Shown here: positions 1 through 6,677 of the stretch, one piece after another | How positions within the stretch are numbered: position 1 is the first letter of the stretch | Layout of the letters: every line of letters begins with the position of its first letter | Assembly (NCBI GenBank): GCA_937902055.1 | Contig: CALGUJ010000180.1 | Span: 1-7,019, forward strand | Length of the DNA: 7,019 nucleotides | DNA from: an uncultured Pelolinea sp. | GTDB lineage: Bacteria > Chloroflexota > Anaerolineae > Anaerolineales > Anaerolineaceae | Direction of reading: 5' to 3' | Position numbers and translations under genes: made by a program | The notes under the pieces: generated by a model | Database searches by the model: none | Told to the model about the DNA's origin: nothing | Seen by the model: only the letters and a program-made list of their open reading frames with translations

Positions 1-186
1 TGGGTAGGGCGTATAGGTTGCAGCCGCTTTGGCCGCTTCGGTCTTTTCCGCAAGAATTTCAAGCGCTTCTTGAACCTCGGTTGCCACTGCGTCGTCCTGT
101 GACATTACTTGCGGGATCAGGCAAGCAGTGGAAAACAGGGCTAATACCAGCACCGAACCAATGATAATCTTACGATCCAATTTCAT
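1..186 (-). CDS. Small predicted lipoprotein, 3' part outside the window
   Basis: The first 62 codons of a minus-strand gene are present; the rest lies beyond the left edge. The protein starts MKLDRKIIIGSVLVLALFST and has a lipobox-like STAC with the lipidated cysteine at residue 22, so it is predicted to be exported and anchored to the membrane by lipid. An alanine/glutamate-rich, probably helical stretch follows (about residues 29-57), then TYTPYP, the likely start of a Thr/Pro-rich linker. Residues 29-62 align without gaps to the neighbouring lipoprotein (191-511) at 16 of 34 positions, so the two are tandem paralogues. The ATG at 184-186 is preceded by a strong AGGAGGT (193-199) that overlaps the stop codon of the upstream gene, and only 4 bases separate stop from start, which suggests one transcript and coupled translation. 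Function is unknown. Ser at lipobox position -3 is less usual than Leu. Confidence 0.8.
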   Translation of the reverse strand, partial: MKLDRKIIIGSVLVLALFSTACLIPQVMSQDDAVATEVQEALEILAEKTEAAKAAATYTPYP

Positions 187-190
187 GTTT

Positions 191-511
191 TTACCTCCTC
201 GGCATTGGCGGCCTAGGCATATTATATCCTTGCGGAGGGGCTGGAGGCAAGTTTTCCTCAAAAGAATATTGATGAAATTCCGGCCGATCCGTCGGCACGG
301 GGGTGTATGTGGGGTAAGGGGTATAGGTGGGATATGGTGTGAAAGTTGCTTGAACTTGGCTTGCCTGGGTGGCCTGCAAAACTTCGTCCAGTGATTCCGC
401 GACCTTGGTCGCGATGGCATCCTGTGAGCTGATGATGCCGGTAACATTGCAGCCGACCATAATGATTAAAAAGGTGATCATGAGTCCGGAAAATACAACT
501 TTTGTTTTCAT
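191..511 (-). CDS. Small predicted lipoprotein with TPYPTY repeat linker
   Basis: A 106-residue protein. Residues 1-20 form a hydrophobic signal peptide ending in lipobox MVGC with Cys21 as the lipidation site, so it should be anchored outside the membrane. After the cysteine comes a short helix-prone segment (SSQDAIATKVAESLDEVLQA, 28-47), then three copies of a six-residue Thr/Pro/aromatic unit (57-74), then a Pro-rich tail with PPAPP and a basic end PPMPRR. It has no enzyme motif; the repeat and tail look like an extended surface linker. The ATG at 509-511 has GGAG (517-520) 5 bases upstream. It is a paralogue of the gene at 1-186 and most likely cotranscribed with it. The DAIATKVAESL segment also recalls DILGTAVAQTL in the larger lipoprotein at 656-1693, a motif style I associate with Chloroflexota lipoproteins. 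Function is unknown. Confidence 0.8.
   Translation of the reverse strand: MKTKVVFSGLMITFLIIMVGCNVTGIISSQDAIATKVAESLDEVLQATQASQVQATFTPYPTYTPYPTYTPVPTDRPEFHQYSFEENLPPAPPQGYNMPRPPMPRR
193..199 (-). promoter_or_regulatory. Strong ribosome binding site overlapping the upstream stop codon
   Basis: On the minus strand AGGAGGT lies 6 bases before the ATG at 184-186. The TAA stop of the upstream lipoprotein gene (191-193) begins inside this site (GGAGGTAA). A ribosome finishing the upstream gene would therefore stop on the binding site of the next one, which supports coupled translation of the paralogue pair. Confidence 0.75.
290..343 (-). repeat. Three 18-base in-frame repeats encoding [F/Y]TPxPT
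   Basis: Three consecutive 18-base units encode FTPYPT, YTPYPT and YTPVPT (residues 57-74 of the lipoprotein at 191-511). The protein repeat is better kept than the DNA, as third codon positions differ between units, so selection seems to act on the peptide. The neighbouring paralogue reaches the window edge at the start of the same repeat (TYTPYP). Confidence 0.8.
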
Positions 512-580
512 TTTTTCTCCATCAATCTCTTCAACCTGTCTGCAGCGGTCATTTGTTTGTTTAATGCGAGAGACGTTCCA

Positions 581-627
581 AATAAAATATTACTGCAATC
601 AATCCAGGGGAATGATTGCAGTAATAT
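581..627 (-). terminator. Strong hairpin, likely intrinsic terminator of the large lipoprotein gene
   Basis: A perfect 15-base inverted repeat (587-601 and 613-627) is continued, after one A/A mismatch, by three more pairs (603-605 with 609-611) around an AGG triloop, giving 18 pairs. On the minus strand the stem runs into ATATTTTATTT, a U-rich 3' flank; on the plus strand no T tract follows. It lies 29 bases beyond the stop of the 656-1693 gene and ahead of the 191-511 gene, so it probably ends the former's transcript and separates it from the small lipoprotein pair. The stem is AT-rich and unusually long and symmetrical, so a regulatory role or protein binding cannot be excluded. Confidence 0.65.
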
Positions 628-655
628 AAACCGGGCATATCAAACCTGTAACCAA

Positions 656-1693
656 TTAACCGCCTGTATCTATATCGCTTTCTATTTCCCCGGAGCTATC
701 CTCGGCAGTCGGCGCGCTGGTGGGAATGCTTGTCGGTGCGCTGGTGGGTGTCTTCGTGGGGCTGGAACATGACAAGGTCAACTTGGCTGAGCCGAATGTC
801 TGGTTATTGGGTTCGTCGATGTATACCTTTACCCAATACGATCCGCTGCTGCTCAATGTCCAGGATCCGCTCACGGTTTGGGTTTCGCCGTCCTCGAATT
901 CAACCGTCCTGGATGAACTGGTGGATCCGTCGCTGTATTTGAAATAGTAAACCACGTCTCCGTCGCCTTCAGTGGTGATGTAGGCTTTATACGTATAGGA
1001 ATATGGGCAGACGCCGCTGTAGGTTTCCGCGCTGGAGAAGGTTACGCTGTCGACGTAGAAATCATCATCCGAGTCGCCATCGCCTACGATGATGGTTACC
1101 CAGAGGTCCACAATGGTTGTTCCGTCTGCGTCTTCCAATGCCCATTGGCCGGTATACGTCCCATCGCTGGAGGGGGCGGTCAATGCCACCGAGGCGGTCA
1201 TGGTCTCGCCGGGGGCCACCTCCGTGTCGATATCTTCCGAGGAATCACCATTCATCTGCGTACCGTCGATGTAAACCAGCTCCGTATCGGATTCCCAGTT
1301 GCAGGTTCCGGCGTTCACAATGGTCCAGGTTTGAGTGAATTCTTCATCCTGTTCCATTTCCGTGTAATCGTCGATCGATTTGCTCACCACGCTGGCAGCG
1401 TAACATGCCTGGGTGTAGGTCTGCGGGAGCGGTTGCGATTGATTCATGGCGGATACTGCCGAAGTCGCGGTAGGCATGACTGTGGCAGTCGGGATCGGGG
1501 TGGCTTCCATGCTTTGAATTTGACCTTGAAGCACACTGAGCGTTTGCGCAACAGCTGTGCCTAAAATGTCCGTATCGCTCAAAGGCGTGGGGGTCGCATC
1601 GCCTTTTTCTTTTAGTAATGGAAAGTTGCACGCTGAAAACGAACCAGCCAGCAGAATTCCTAGTAGTGCCAAATCCCTCGATTTAATCCTCAT
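656..1693 (-). CDS. Lipoprotein with NBR1-type Ig-like domain and second beta-sandwich domain
   Basis: A 345-residue predicted surface lipoprotein. The signal peptide (1-21) ends in SFSAC with Cys22 as the lipidation site. A helix-prone segment (39-60) and a Thr/Pro linker (64-80) follow. Residues about 97-204 match the NBR1-like Ig domain: Cys97 and Cys131 sit at the two conserved cysteine positions, with TWTIVNAGTCNW as the hallmark and PGETMTASVALTAPSSDGTY as the later strands. A second all-beta Ig-like domain spans about 213-309, with Cys229 and Cys309 as a plausible disulphide. The tail (311-330) is Pro/Thr/Ser repeats, then an acidic end without a sortase motif. It is likely a binding or scaffold protein on the cell surface; no catalytic site is visible and the ligand is unknown. 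The ATG at 1691-1693 has AGGAG (1703-1707) 9 bases upstream. It is divergent from the membrane protein gene at 1882 and followed by a hairpin terminator. Confidence 0.85.
   Translation of the reverse strand: MRIKSRDLALLGILLAGSFSACNFPLLKEKGDATPTPLSDTDILGTAVAQTLSVLQGQIQSMEATPIPTATVMPTATSAVSAMNQSQPLPQTYTQACYAASVVSKSIDDYTEMEQDEEFTQTWTIVNAGTCNWESDTELVYIDGTQMNGDSSEDIDTEVAPGETMTASVALTAPSSDGTYTGQWALEDADGTTIVDLWVTIIVGDGDSDDDFYVDSVTFSSAETYSGVCPYSYTYKAYITTEGDGDVVYYFKYSDGSTSSSRTVEFEDGETQTVSGSWTLSSSGSYWVKVYIDEPNNQTFGSAKLTLSCSSPTKTPTSAPTSIPTSAPTAEDSSGEIESDIDTGG
709..749 (-). repeat. 24-base imperfect repeat encoding the Pro/Thr/Ser tail
   Basis: Positions 709-724 and 733-748 match at 15 of 16 bases with a period of 24, encoding the PTSAPTSIPTSAPT tail of the 345-residue lipoprotein. 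A weaker third copy continues to about 760. Such low-complexity Pro/Thr coding repeats change length easily by slippage and usually form extended stalks. Confidence 0.65.
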
Positions 1694-1702
1694 AATCCAT
1701 TT

Positions 1703-1718
1703 CTCCTGATTTTCAGGA
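1703..1718 (-). promoter_or_regulatory. Ribosome binding site inside a short inverted repeat
   Basis: In the minus-strand transcript UCCUGA, AAA, UCAGGA form a 6-base-pair, 3-base-loop inverted repeat (1713-1718 with 1704-1709). Its 3' arm contains most of the AGGAG ribosome binding site of the lipoprotein gene at 656-1693. If folded, it would partly hide the site. The repeat is seen directly; any control of translation is inference, and a 6-pair stem may be too weak to matter. Confidence 0.35.
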
Positions 1719-1815
1719 ATTGTATGAGCGCTGCCGGACAGCAGTAAGTGATTCCCTAAATACCGTTATATGACAGGCGTAATTTGTTCTTGTTACTGCT
1801 ATTCATCGGGCTGGT

Positions 1816-1848
1816 TTGACGTAGCGCCTGGGATTTTAAACATATAAT
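1816..1848 (+). promoter_or_regulatory. Possible promoter of the GT-C-like membrane protein gene
   Basis: A perfect TATAAT lies at 1843-1848, with a start site expected near 1855, giving an untranslated leader of about 27 bases before the ATG at 1882. TTGACG (1816-1821) resembles a -35 box but the 21-base gap is longer than the usual 17, so the -10 element is the better supported part. The expected start site also argues against the in-frame TTG at 1858 as translation start, because no ribosome binding site could precede it. Confidence 0.4.
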
Positions 1849-1881
1849 TGTGGAAAATTGGAATCGTGGGTAGGAGTGCAT

Positions 1882-3189
1882 ATGGCTGAGAAAATAATCG
1901 GTTTTTTTGAAAAATTGAATGAGAGGAAGGGAACTATCCTGCCTTACCTGGCCCTGTCCGCCATCGGGTACGCGTTTTACAACATCGCCCTGCGCTTTGT
2001 CCCGGTCGATTTCGACGACCTGGTCCTGCTTTCTTCGGTGAAAAATGTGGGCAACCCGCTTTCCTTCTTCAGCGGTGATTGGGGATTCGGCAATTACGGC
2101 TATCGTCCGCTGCATTCCTTTTCATTGTGGTTATCTTACAAAATCTTCGGCGTCTCATCAGGCCCGGCCCAATTGATCAACATCCTGCTGCACATTGCTG
2201 TGATCCTGCTGCTGTACGCCTTGCTGCTGCGCCTCCTTTCCGAAAAACACTGGGCGCTGGCGTTCGTGCTTTCCTGCCTCGGTTTGGTTTCGCTCTACAC
2301 CGTCTCGCCCCCCACCTGGATTTCCGACCGGCCTTCGCTGTTTGTGGCTTTCTTTCTGCTGATCCTGTTGAATTATCTGGCGCACTTAAGCGAGAACCAG
2401 CCACCCAAATTCTGGATGATGGGGTCGCTTTCACTTCTGGCGTTGATGAGCAAAGAATCCGGGTTAATTGTTCCGCTGGTGTGTTTGTATTGCCTGCTGA
2501 GCGAGGGCGGGCTGAAGAACCGGAGAGAGTCGCTGGCAGGTCTGGTGGCCATCCTGGCGGCTTACAGCCTGCTGCGCTTCGTGATCTTCGGCAGCAACGC
2601 GGCCACTTACACCGAGAGCGGCTATCTGCTCGGCAGGAATTACTATGCCAACCTGGGAGAGTTGCAAGGTGCCGCTCGCCTGGCAGCCTACCTGGAAAAT
2701 ATCATCAAGAATATCCTGGCGATCTTCCTGCCGGTCTTTGACGGGCAGGGCAAGCTTTCCCTGATCGGCACGAAGCTGAATTCTATCGTCGTGATCGGTT
2801 GCACCCTGCTGCTCTGGGTGCTGGCGGCCGGCAGGCGCCTGACGCGTTTCCAGAAGATTGGGCTGGTGATCATCCTGGCCAACGGTTTGATCCATTTCCA
2901 ACTCTTCCGCTACCGCACGCTTTACCTGGCCATGCTGGGTTTCCTGATTTACGTGGCAGCCTCAGACAACCTGAAAGAAAAGCAGGCTGCGCGCCTGGCG
3001 CTGGTCTTCCTGGCCGCGGCGGTCTTCTTTGCCTGGAATATGCATATGCTCGGGGAGAACCTCGATTTCGAACTGATTGAACGTGTCTCCCAAATTCGCA
3101 ACGCCACTTTTGAACAAGACATCCTGGCGACCTCCAACCGTATCGACGCCGGAATCGTCAAGGAAATCATCGCAAAATACCGACATTAA
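1882..3189 (+). CDS. Polytopic membrane protein resembling GT-C glycosyltransferases
   Basis: A 435-residue protein with roughly ten or more hydrophobic segments. Its layout recalls GT-C fold enzymes, which move sugars from lipid-phosphate donors on the outer face of the membrane. After the first span comes an acidic DFDD (43-46) where GT-C enzymes keep their catalytic Asp. Then come YRPLHSFSLWLSYKIFG (74-90), like the YRP(L)..S..L.Y..FG segment of TMTC/PMT-type proteins, RPS (150-152), LMSKESGLIVPLV (188-200) and FRYRTLYLAMLGF (342-354), all at the expected order and spacing. The C-terminus ends soon after the last span without the TPR domain of longer relatives. I chose ATG 1882 because GGAG (1873-1876) sits 5 bases upstream; an in-frame TTG at 1858 lacks a binding site. 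It stands alone between a divergent and a convergent gene, so its sugar and acceptor cannot be guessed. Membrane location is firm; the enzyme class is inferred. Confidence 0.75.
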   Translation: MAEKIIGFFEKLNERKGTILPYLALSAIGYAFYNIALRFVPVDFDDLVLLSSVKNVGNPLSFFSGDWGFGNYGYRPLHSFSLWLSYKIFGVSSGPAQLINILLHIAVILLLYALLLRLLSEKHWALAFVLSCLGLVSLYTVSPPTWISDRPSLFVAFFLLILLNYLAHLSENQPPKFWMMGSLSLLALMSKESGLIVPLVCLYCLLSEGGLKNRRESLAGLVAILAAYSLLRFVIFGSNAATYTESGYLLGRNYYANLGELQGAARLAAYLENIIKNILAIFLPVFDGQGKLSLIGTKLNSIVVIGCTLLLWVLAAGRRLTRFQKIGLVIILANGLIHFQLFRYRTLYLAMLGFLIYVAASDNLKEKQAARLALVFLAAAVFFAWNMHMLGENLDFELIERVSQIRNATFEQDILATSNRIDAGIVKEIIAKYRH

Positions 3190-3212
3190 CGAAAAACGCC
3201 TTCAATTTAAGT

Positions 3213-3249
3213 AAAATCGCTCCCCGGTAAGAACCAGAGGAGCGATTTT
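3213..3249. terminator. Bidirectional intrinsic terminator between convergent genes
   Basis: A perfect 11-base inverted repeat (3213-3223 and 3239-3249) encloses a 15-base loop that can form three further pairs (3226-3228 with 3233-3235). On the plus strand it is followed by a T-rich run to about 3265 and lies 23 bases after the stop of the membrane protein gene. On the minus strand it lies 14 bases after the stop of the ABC permease gene, with TTTT at the stem end and a weaker U-rich flank. It probably ends transcription from both sides, better on the plus strand. Confidence 0.8.
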
Positions 3250-3263
3250 GCTTTCATTTTGTT

Positions 3264-4487
3264 TTAGCGCAGCCTGAAAGCTTGCAGGAACTCTTTGACC
3301 CTGAAAGGTTTGCCCGATAACAGTGCCTGCGCCCGGAAAAGCCGCCCGACGGCGCGGATGGAAAAAATGATGGCCAGCATCAGCAGCCCGATGGATAACG
3401 CGAGCTGCCCGGCGGGTATGGCCGTGGCGGACATGCGCGAGATCATGGAGATGGGCGAGGTCAACGGGAAGATGCTGAAGAACACGAACAACGGCGCGTT
3501 AGGAGCGCTGGCGACCAGGTTGCTGAAGAACAGCGGCACGATCAATGGGAAGATCACTACCAGGGTGGCCTGGCTGCCCTCTTTCGGGTTGGGCACCAGC
3601 GCTCCCAGACCGGCCATCAGGCTGGAATACAATCCATATCCCAACAGGAAGTAGGCCAATCCCCAGGCCAGGATGGATGGCGGCAGGATAAAAGATTCCG
3701 GCAGTGCAAATTGCCTACCGGAAAGGATCAGCAACGTGTAGCTCGTTCCCAGCCAGATGATGGTTTGGAACAGGCCGGCCAGTCCCAGCGCTATGGTTTT
3801 CCCGATCAACATTTCGTCCGTGGAAACTGAAGTCAACAGCATTTCGATCACGCGGTTTTGTTTCTCCTGGGTGATGCTGTTCAGCATCATGCTGGAGGAG
3901 CCGATGATCAATAAATAGAACAGCAGCATCAGCCCGTAGGGCAGCCAAAAATTCTGCGGCCCGCCGAAATCCTTTTCAATGCGCTCGCGCGTAAAAATAA
4001 CTTCAGGTCGCATTGGGTCGTTGTATCTCTGCGCCAATTGTTTATCTCTGAAAAGGTTCCAGGTGATCAGTTCCTGCAGAGTTGCCGCTTCGTTTTCGGT
4101 GGACAAAAAATTGTAGTTGCGCTGCACGTACAGGATTTCGCCGCTTTGCAGGTAATCGGCGGAAATAACGTAATAGGCGCTCAATTTATCGGCTTCGGTC
4201 ATTTGCTGCGCCTGCGCTTCGCTGGCAACCAATACCAGATTGACTTCAAATTCCTCCGGGACTTCCCGGATAATGCCGGCGTGATCGACCACGCCCTGCG
4301 CGCTTTCGGTTGTGCTTCCTCCGAAGAAAGCGCTCACGCCTTCGGGCGCGATCCCGCGGTTGATCAGCGCCGCCGCGCTATAGACCAGGAAACCGATGAT
4401 CGGCATCAGGAATACCATGCGCAGATAAGATTTGCGCGCGAACAAGGTGGTCAGCTCATATTGGATGATCAGGCGGATTTTATTCAT
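3264..4487 (-). CDS. ABC-2 type permease (NatB/YhaP-like), second half of the exporter
   Basis: A 407-residue membrane subunit of an ABC exporter. One N-terminal span (about 22-43) is followed by a large extracytoplasmic region (44-180), then about six spans to residue 380 and a short basic cytoplasmic tail. Between spans 2 and 3 is TQEKQNRVIEMLLTSVSTDE (206-225), followed by a GK. This is the coupling segment typical of NatB-like ABC-2 permeases (EKxNRxxExLLTS). It shares xxDYLQSGEI and the overall plan with the permease encoded upstream, so the two are paralogues and probably form a heterodimer on the ATPase dimer. ATG 4485-4487 is chosen because AGGGG (4496-4500) lies 8 bases upstream; an in-frame GTG at 4494 would fall inside that site. 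The start overlaps the upstream permease gene by 8 bases. The substrate is unknown: sodium, drugs, peptides or lipids are all possible for this family. Confidence 0.88.
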   Translation of the reverse strand: MNKIRLIIQYELTTLFARKSYLRMVFLMPIIGFLVYSAAALINRGIAPEGVSAFFGGSTTESAQGVVDHAGIIREVPEEFEVNLVLVASEAQAQQMTEADKLSAYYVISADYLQSGEILYVQRNYNFLSTENEAATLQELITWNLFRDKQLAQRYNDPMRPEVIFTRERIEKDFGGPQNFWLPYGLMLLFYLLIIGSSSMMLNSITQEKQNRVIEMLLTSVSTDEMLIGKTIALGLAGLFQTIIWLGTSYTLLILSGRQFALPESFILPPSILAWGLAYFLLGYGLYSSLMAGLGALVPNPKEGSQATLVVIFPLIVPLFFSNLVASAPNAPLFVFFSIFPLTSPISMISRMSATAIPAGQLALSIGLLMLAIIFSIRAVGRLFRAQALLSGKPFRVKEFLQAFRLR

Positions 4488-5685
4488 GGCTGCCACCCCT
4501 GAACAATTTCTTGAAAGGAATGCGCCGCGTGTATTGCAGCATGCCCACGCGAAACGCCCGCGCTGCCAGCATCATCGCGCCGATGGCCGAAATCCACATC
4601 AATGCGGCTGCCAGTAGCACCTGCCAGAGTGGAACGCTGGCGATGCTCAGGCGCAACGGCATGGTGACCACGGCTGTCAGGGGGAAGATGCTCAGGATGG
4701 CCGTCAGGATATTTTCCGGATGCTGCAGCACCGCGCCCGCGAACCAGTAAGGCGCCACCATCGGCAGCGTGAACATTAGGCTGACCTGTTGGGCTTCGCG
4801 CATGTCTGTCACGCTCACACCCACCAGCGTCATTAAAGCCGCGATCAGAATGAATCCGGGAATGATGATCCCCGCCAGGATTCCGATTTGTTCGGCTGAT
4901 ATGGCGGGGGTTGGGCTGAAGTGGTAAATGGCTTGCATGCCTGCCAGCCCGATTGCGGCAAAAATCAACCAGATCAGCAGTTGGGTCAACCCTACGCATA
5001 GGTTCCCCAGGATCTTGCCGATCATGAGTTGTTCGGGTGAGATGGAAGTGATGATGACTTCCATCGTGCGGTTTTCTTTTTCATCCACAATGGATTGCAG
5101 CAGGTAACCGCCGCTGATGTTGATCACCACGATGAAGATCAATCCGGTCAGGAAAGGGAAAAGCACCACGAACCAGTCGCGCATGCCGGCCTGGCGGCTG
5201 CCGTCCAGGGAGCGCACTGTGAAATTGCTGCCTTTCTGGATGCGGTTTTTCACCAGGCTGGTTTCCTCGGCGATCAGGTTGCTCTCAAGAAAATTCTGCA
5301 TGCGCTCGGTGGCGTTCTCCCCGGGCGGATCATGCGCATAGACAATCACTTCGCCGCTTTGCAGGTAATCCGGCGGGATCACGAACAATGCCTGGATTTG
5401 CTCCCCGGCCAGCGCTTCCTGCCCGGTTTCGATTTGCGTATAGGGGAGCAGGTCGATCCGGCCGATGGCAAAGCCGCTTTCCTCTTCGATCTGCGCATTC
5501 GCGAACATGCCTGATTGATCGACATATCCCGCCGGCAGCTTGCTGGTCTGCAGGGAAACCGAAGCCACTGCCATTCCCATGGATAGTATCACCAGCAGCG
5601 GCATGCTCAACACTGCGAAGATGAAACCGCGGGTTTTCACGCGACGCGCGTATTCGTGGCTGAAAACCAGCCAAATCCTTCTCAT
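4480..5685 (-). CDS. ABC-2 type permease (NatB/YhaP-like), first half of the exporter
   Basis: A 401-residue membrane subunit with the same plan as the next gene. It has a basic N-terminus (MRRIWLVFSHEYARRVKTRG), a first span (about 21-45), an extracytoplasmic domain (46-170) containing PPDYLQSGEV, then about six spans up to residue 378 and a basic tail. VDEKENRTMEVIITSISPEQ (200-219), followed by GKILG, is a close match to the NatB-family signature between spans 2 and 3, which contacts the ATPase. The ATG at 5683-5685 overlaps the ATPase stop in an ATGA (4 bases), with only a weak upstream purine stretch, so translation is probably coupled to the ATPase gene. It is predicted to pair with the following permease as a heterodimeric export channel. 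The exported substrate cannot be read from the sequence. Confidence 0.88.
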   Translation of the reverse strand: MRRIWLVFSHEYARRVKTRGFIFAVLSMPLLVILSMGMAVASVSLQTSKLPAGYVDQSGMFANAQIEEESGFAIGRIDLLPYTQIETGQEALAGEQIQALFVIPPDYLQSGEVIVYAHDPPGENATERMQNFLESNLIAEETSLVKNRIQKGSNFTVRSLDGSRQAGMRDWFVVLFPFLTGLIFIVVINISGGYLLQSIVDEKENRTMEVIITSISPEQLMIGKILGNLCVGLTQLLIWLIFAAIGLAGMQAIYHFSPTPAISAEQIGILAGIIIPGFILIAALMTLVGVSVTDMREAQQVSLMFTLPMVAPYWFAGAVLQHPENILTAILSIFPLTAVVTMPLRLSIASVPLWQVLLAAALMWISAIGAMMLAARAFRVGMLQYTRRIPFKKLFRGGSHE

Positions 5686-6587
5686 GACTGGCGCCCGCGT
5701 CCGGTGACAACCTGGATGAAGATTTCATCCAGCGAAGGAACAGCCACCTCGAACTGTTCCAATTCGACGCCCCGCTCGATCATGGCAGCTAAAACGCTTT
5801 TGGCGCTTGTTTCCGGTTTTAAAATTAATCGGGTATGGGCGTTTTCCGGCAGACAACTGGCGATTCCCGGAAGATCGGCGGGGATGGGGGAGGGGCTCCG
5901 GACCAGGATCTCAGGTTTGGCAAATTGCCTGCGGATTTTGTCCAGCGTTCCTTCCAGTACAATTTTGCCTTTGTCGACCAGCAAAATTCGGTCGCATAGC
6001 TCTTCCGCCTGGTTCATTTGATGGGTGGAGAGCATGATGGCCGTGCCGCGCGTTTTTTCCTCGCGCAGCAAATCCTTGACCATCTGGGTATTGACCGGAT
6101 CCAGCGCGCTGAAGGGTTCATCCACGATCACCAATTGCGGTTGGTGGATGAAGGTGGCGATGAGCTGCGCTTTTTGCTGCATGCCTTTGCTGAGTTCTTT
6201 AACCTTTTTCTTGCGGCAATCCTGCAGCTCGAATTTATCCAGGTAGTTTTCCAGGTGTTCCTCGATCAGGTTGTGCGCCATGCCTTTGATCGCTGCCAGG
6301 TAACGCAGGCATTTCTCCACGCTGATGTCCTGGTAAAGCCCGCGCTCCTCGGGCAGGTATCCCACCCGGTTTTTCATCTCTTCGCTCATGGGCTGCTCGA
6401 AGACGCGGATGCTGCCACTGTCCGGTTTGAAAATATCCAGCACCATGCGGATGGTGGTGGTCTTGCCCGCGCCGTTGGGGCCGATCAGCCCCAGGATCTC
6501 GCCCGGGGCGAGCGTGAAGCTGGCCCCGTCCACTGCCGTGACTTTCCCGAATGATTTGCTGATGTTCTCGGCGATGACTGCTTGCAT
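5682..6587 (-). CDS. ABC transporter ATP-binding protein (NatA/YhaQ-like)
   Basis: A 301-residue cytoplasmic ATPase that should drive export through the two permeases encoded downstream. Visible motifs in order: Walker A GPNGAGKT (36-43); GYLPEERGLY (76-85), where Glu replaces the usual Q-loop Gln as is common in the NatA/YhaQ branch; signature LSKGM (132-136, a variant of LSGGQ); Walker B LVIVDE (152-157); D-loop SALD (160-163); and H-loop His189. Residues about 220-295 form the extra C-terminal domain of this branch (DUF4162-like), ending in the typical PSLDEIFIQVV. Length is normal for the branch. The ATG at 6585-6587 has AGGAG (6594-6598) 6 bases upstream. It is the first gene of a three-gene operon read toward lower coordinates, diverging from the pyrC leader. 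No convincing promoter was found in the 6588-6660 region on this strand. Confidence 0.92.
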   Translation of the reverse strand: MQAVIAENISKSFGKVTAVDGASFTLAPGEILGLIGPNGAGKTTTIRMVLDIFKPDSGSIRVFEQPMSEEMKNRVGYLPEERGLYQDISVEKCLRYLAAIKGMAHNLIEEHLENYLDKFELQDCRKKKVKELSKGMQQKAQLIATFIHQPQLVIVDEPFSALDPVNTQMVKDLLREEKTRGTAIMLSTHQMNQAEELCDRILLVDKGKIVLEGTLDKIRRQFAKPEILVRSPSPIPADLPGIASCLPENAHTRLILKPETSAKSVLAAMIERGVELEQFEVAVPSLDEIFIQVVTGRGRQS

Positions 6588-6642
6588 GTGTTTCTCCTGT
6601 GAAATTGTCCACCCAATTCTAATATGAATCCTGTAAATAATC

Positions 6643-6671
6643 TTGTATTTCTACGCCAGATATGGTATAAC
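6643..6671 (+). promoter_or_regulatory. Promoter of the pyrC leader with extended -10
   Basis: TTGTAT (6643-6648) as a weak -35 box is separated by exactly 17 bases from TATAAC (6666-6671), which carries an upstream TG (6663-6664) as in extended -10 promoters. The predicted start is A6678, six bases after the -10 element, giving an untranslated stretch of about 29 bases before the leader ATG at 6707. A weak -35 compensated by the TG is a common design. Confidence 0.6.
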
Positions 6672-6677
6672 ACGTGC

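Noticed and set aside
1719..1770. TACAAT (1719-1724) and TATAAC (1765-1770) on the minus strand as -10 boxes for the large lipoprotein gene
   Set aside because: Neither has a recognisable -35 box at 16-18 bases, so no promoter could be assigned with any confidence.
1858..1881. Upstream in-frame TTG start for the membrane protein, adding 8 residues
   Set aside because: No ribosome binding site precedes it and the predicted transcription start is only a few bases away, while ATG 1882 has GGAG at good spacing.
4488..4496. GTG start giving the second permease three extra residues
   Set aside because: The GTG shares its first base with the AGGGG ribosome binding site, which is ideally spaced for the ATG at 4485-4487.
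6018..6554. Long plus-strand open frame opposite the ABC ATPase, and similar ones opposite both permeases and the lipoproteins
   Set aside because: They are antisense to genes with clear family motifs, are rich in unlikely residue combinations, and lack ribosome binding sites; they follow from the GC-rich codon pattern of the real genes.
6604..6642. Minus-strand TTTACA (6632-6637) with TAGAAT (6616-6621) as promoter of the ABC operon
   Set aside because: The gap between the two is only 10 bases, too short for a sigma-70 type promoter.
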